DNA of 64,000 nt from an uncultured Clostridia bacterium (GTDB taxonomy: Bacteria > Bacillota > Clostridia > TANB77 > CAG-508): NCBI GenBank assembly GCA_928721565.1, contig OV788638.1, forward strand, positions 372,001 to 436,000, written 5' to 3'. The notes beneath the pieces were generated by a model, which worked only from the letters and a program-made list of their open reading frames with translations, was not told the DNA's origin and ran no database searches. Positions 62,771-64,000 of the stretch are shown here, piece by piece (the first letter of the stretch is position 1; each line of letters starts with the position of its first letter). The translations under genes and the position numbers were made by a program.

Positions 62771-63560
62771 ATGTCCAAAGGCAGTTGCAAGCAAGTTAGG
62801 TATAAGCATGAGAAATCAAGGATTTTCAGTTTTAAGAAACAACAGAGAAATACTTTTTGGATATTTGCCTAATTGGGAAGGTATTGTAAGACATAACGAT
62901 TTAAACCGTTTTAGAGGTGAAATATCTTTTTCTTCTGACATGGATTTTGCAATGGGAGTAAACTTTAGAAAAAATGGTATTGACATGATTGACTCTATAG
63001 ATAATGCTCTAAGAGTTCAAATCTCTCCGCAAATAAAAACTGTTAGAAAAAAATATGAAACAGCCACTGAAACATCTGACGAAGAAAAAAAGGAACATAC
63101 TCTTGCTCAAAAAATAATAAATAAAATGTCAAATACTTTAACATTGCCTAAAGTAAAAAAAGAAGTTCGAGATTCAAAAGCTGAAAACTCTGAGTCAGAT
63201 ATAGATGAAAATAACAATTCTGCTAAAACAGATAAAACTCGTACTCCTATAAAGACAACAAATATAAATGCTGTAGCTGAATTTGAGTTAAAACATATGG
63301 GTGAAACAGGAAACATTTACGAGGCTAATCAAATCGGCAAAAAAATAATTATTTCATGGAATATTGATCATCTATTTTACAAGAAATTTATTGCTGAAAA
63401 TATAGCTAATGAAAATGTTGTTAGATTTGCTGACTTCTTAATTTATACTTTGGCATCTGCTCAAATACAATACATGGCAGATGATGAAGAAAAATTATTT
63501 ATCATGGATAACATTCTTTCAACTATGAGTGCTAATATTAGAAATTTATTAAAAAATTAA
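62736..63560 (+). pseudogene. GHKL ATPase, C-terminal part, frameshifted
   Basis: Continues the same gene in the +1 frame: VRTVHIKIACLPECPKAVA, then RNQGFSVLRNNREILFGY, the S5-like transducer domain, followed by FRGEISFSSDMDFAMGVNF. Residues after about 110 are a charged linker and a helical C-terminal domain of ~100 residues. Removing one base near 62736 gives a single protein of about 525 aa. It ends just before the long terminator at 63566. Confidence 0.82.
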
Positions 63561-63565
63561 TATAT

Positions 63566-63628
63566 AAAATAGAGTTTGAAAATTCGAGGCTACTTTTTCA
63601 GTAGCCTCGAATTTTCAAACTCTATTTT
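63566..63628. terminator. Long perfect bidirectional terminator
   Basis: A 28-bp perfect stem (63566-63593 with 63601-63628, core GAGTTTGAAAATTCGAGGCT) with a 7-base loop, between the GHKL gene and the convergent methyltransferase, whose stop codon lies inside it. Confidence 0.9.
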
Positions 63629-64000
63629 CTTTCCTCTTTTTTTGCAATTAAAATAAATATATGCCAATGTTTTTTTATTTTTAATCCTGTAATTCCATCC
63701 TCTTCTATTTCTTTAAACTTAATAATTTCAAAATCTTTAAATAAATCAGTTATTTCTTTTTCATCAAAAAATATCATTTGCATTTTGTTTTTTGCCCAAG
63801 AATCATGTATTCCAAAGAAATTTCCTACAAAGTATCCTCCAGGTACTATACTCTCTTTTATTTTAGCCCATAATTCCACGAATTTTTCTTTATTACAAAA
63901 TGACAAACTTGAAAATGCAACCATTAAGTCACATTCTGGTAACTTAATGCTTTCAAACAATTCTCTTTGAAATCTAAATTGCTTTATCTGTTCCTGAGTT
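63622..64000 (-). CDS. Class I SAM-dependent methyltransferase, start outside window
   Basis: The frame is open to the window edge (about 126 codons visible). Visible parts: CDLMVAFSSLSFCNKEKF (strand 4 region), SIVPGGYFVGNFFGI (strand 5 with PGG), HDSWAKNKMQMIFFDEKEI and the KKHWHIFILIAKK end. This matches TehB/UbiE-like small methyltransferases; the SAM-binding glycine motif lies beyond base 64000. Substrate unknown. Confidence 0.8.
   Translation of the reverse strand, partial: TQEQIKQFRFQRELFESIKLPECDLMVAFSSLSFCNKEKFVELWAKIKESIVPGGYFVGNFFGIHDSWAKNKMQMIFFDEKEITDLFKDFEIIKFKEIEEDGITGLKIKKHWHIFILIAKKEERK

Overview
The window is AT-rich DNA (roughly 30% G+C by eye) from a low-GC Firmicute, most likely an uncultured clostridial gut-type bacterium. 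The signs are CIRCE-controlled groESL, a ClpE-type Clp ATPase with an N-terminal zinc finger, DisA/RadA, a BofC C-terminal-domain protein, RepA_N/MobV/TnpV plasmid-type genes, and strong AGGAGG ribosome binding sites with TTGACA/TATAAT promoters. No species can be named from the sequence alone. Most housekeeping genes lie on the minus strand.

Layout. 1-8.2 kb: groEL (cut by the window edge), groES, pyrG, an Hsp20 with its own CIRCE element, pgsA and clpE. 8.3-14.9 kb: accessory region anchored on tRNA-Leu(CAA). Three tandem 168-bp repeats each end with the 3' end of the tRNA gene. Two further copies lie at 12.1 and 14.2 kb, and between them sit a serine-recombinase scrap, an HExxH protein, a membrane protein, a Fic protein with a small partner, and orphan genes. 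15-31 kb: Ca2+-type P-ATPase, BofC-like protein, YhcG nuclease, frameshifted comEC, SH3/NlpC-P60 hydrolase, ppaC, hslO, mscL, a WecA/TagO-type transferase, rpiB, rpsT, a cyclophilin, disA and radA. 31.3-32.5 kb: two membrane proteins and tRNA-Pro(TGG).

32.5-37.9 kb: relic of a mobilizable plasmid-like element (broken repA, candidate oriT, MobV relaxase, TnpV) ending in what I read as a complete Fst/par-type type I toxin-antitoxin locus: a 28-codon toxin gene, a convergent antisense RNA, complementary direct repeats and complementary terminator loops. 37.9-46.7 kb: proA, proB, proC, a prolyl-tRNA editing protein, malQ, a GIY-YIG protein, a higher-GC patch with a MYG1-family protein, and a LysR regulator. 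46.8-54.7 kb: a 5'-truncated ABC permease, a C39-like protein, an amidase, a 191-bp inverted-repeat element, a DUF1836 protein, a Zn/Cd-type ATPase with its ArsR/SmtB repressor and operator, and superoxide dismutase. 54.8-64 kb: SDR, J-domain protein, histidine phosphatase, GH13 amylase, Nudix, an AgrC-like kinase beside a 15-codon Trp-rich ORF, an XRE regulator, initiator tRNA, a leader with an intrinsic terminator ahead of a frameshifted GHKL (MORC-like) ATPase, and a methyltransferase cut by the window end.

The main novelty candidates are the tRNA-Leu repeat/cassette region, the type I toxin-antitoxin locus, the terminator-controlled GHKL ATPase, and the 15-codon peptide next to the AgrC-like kinase. 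Several genes (comEC, repA, the GHKL ATPase, an AgrB-like gene, the ABC permease) are broken. Reads are needed to separate real decay from assembly error.
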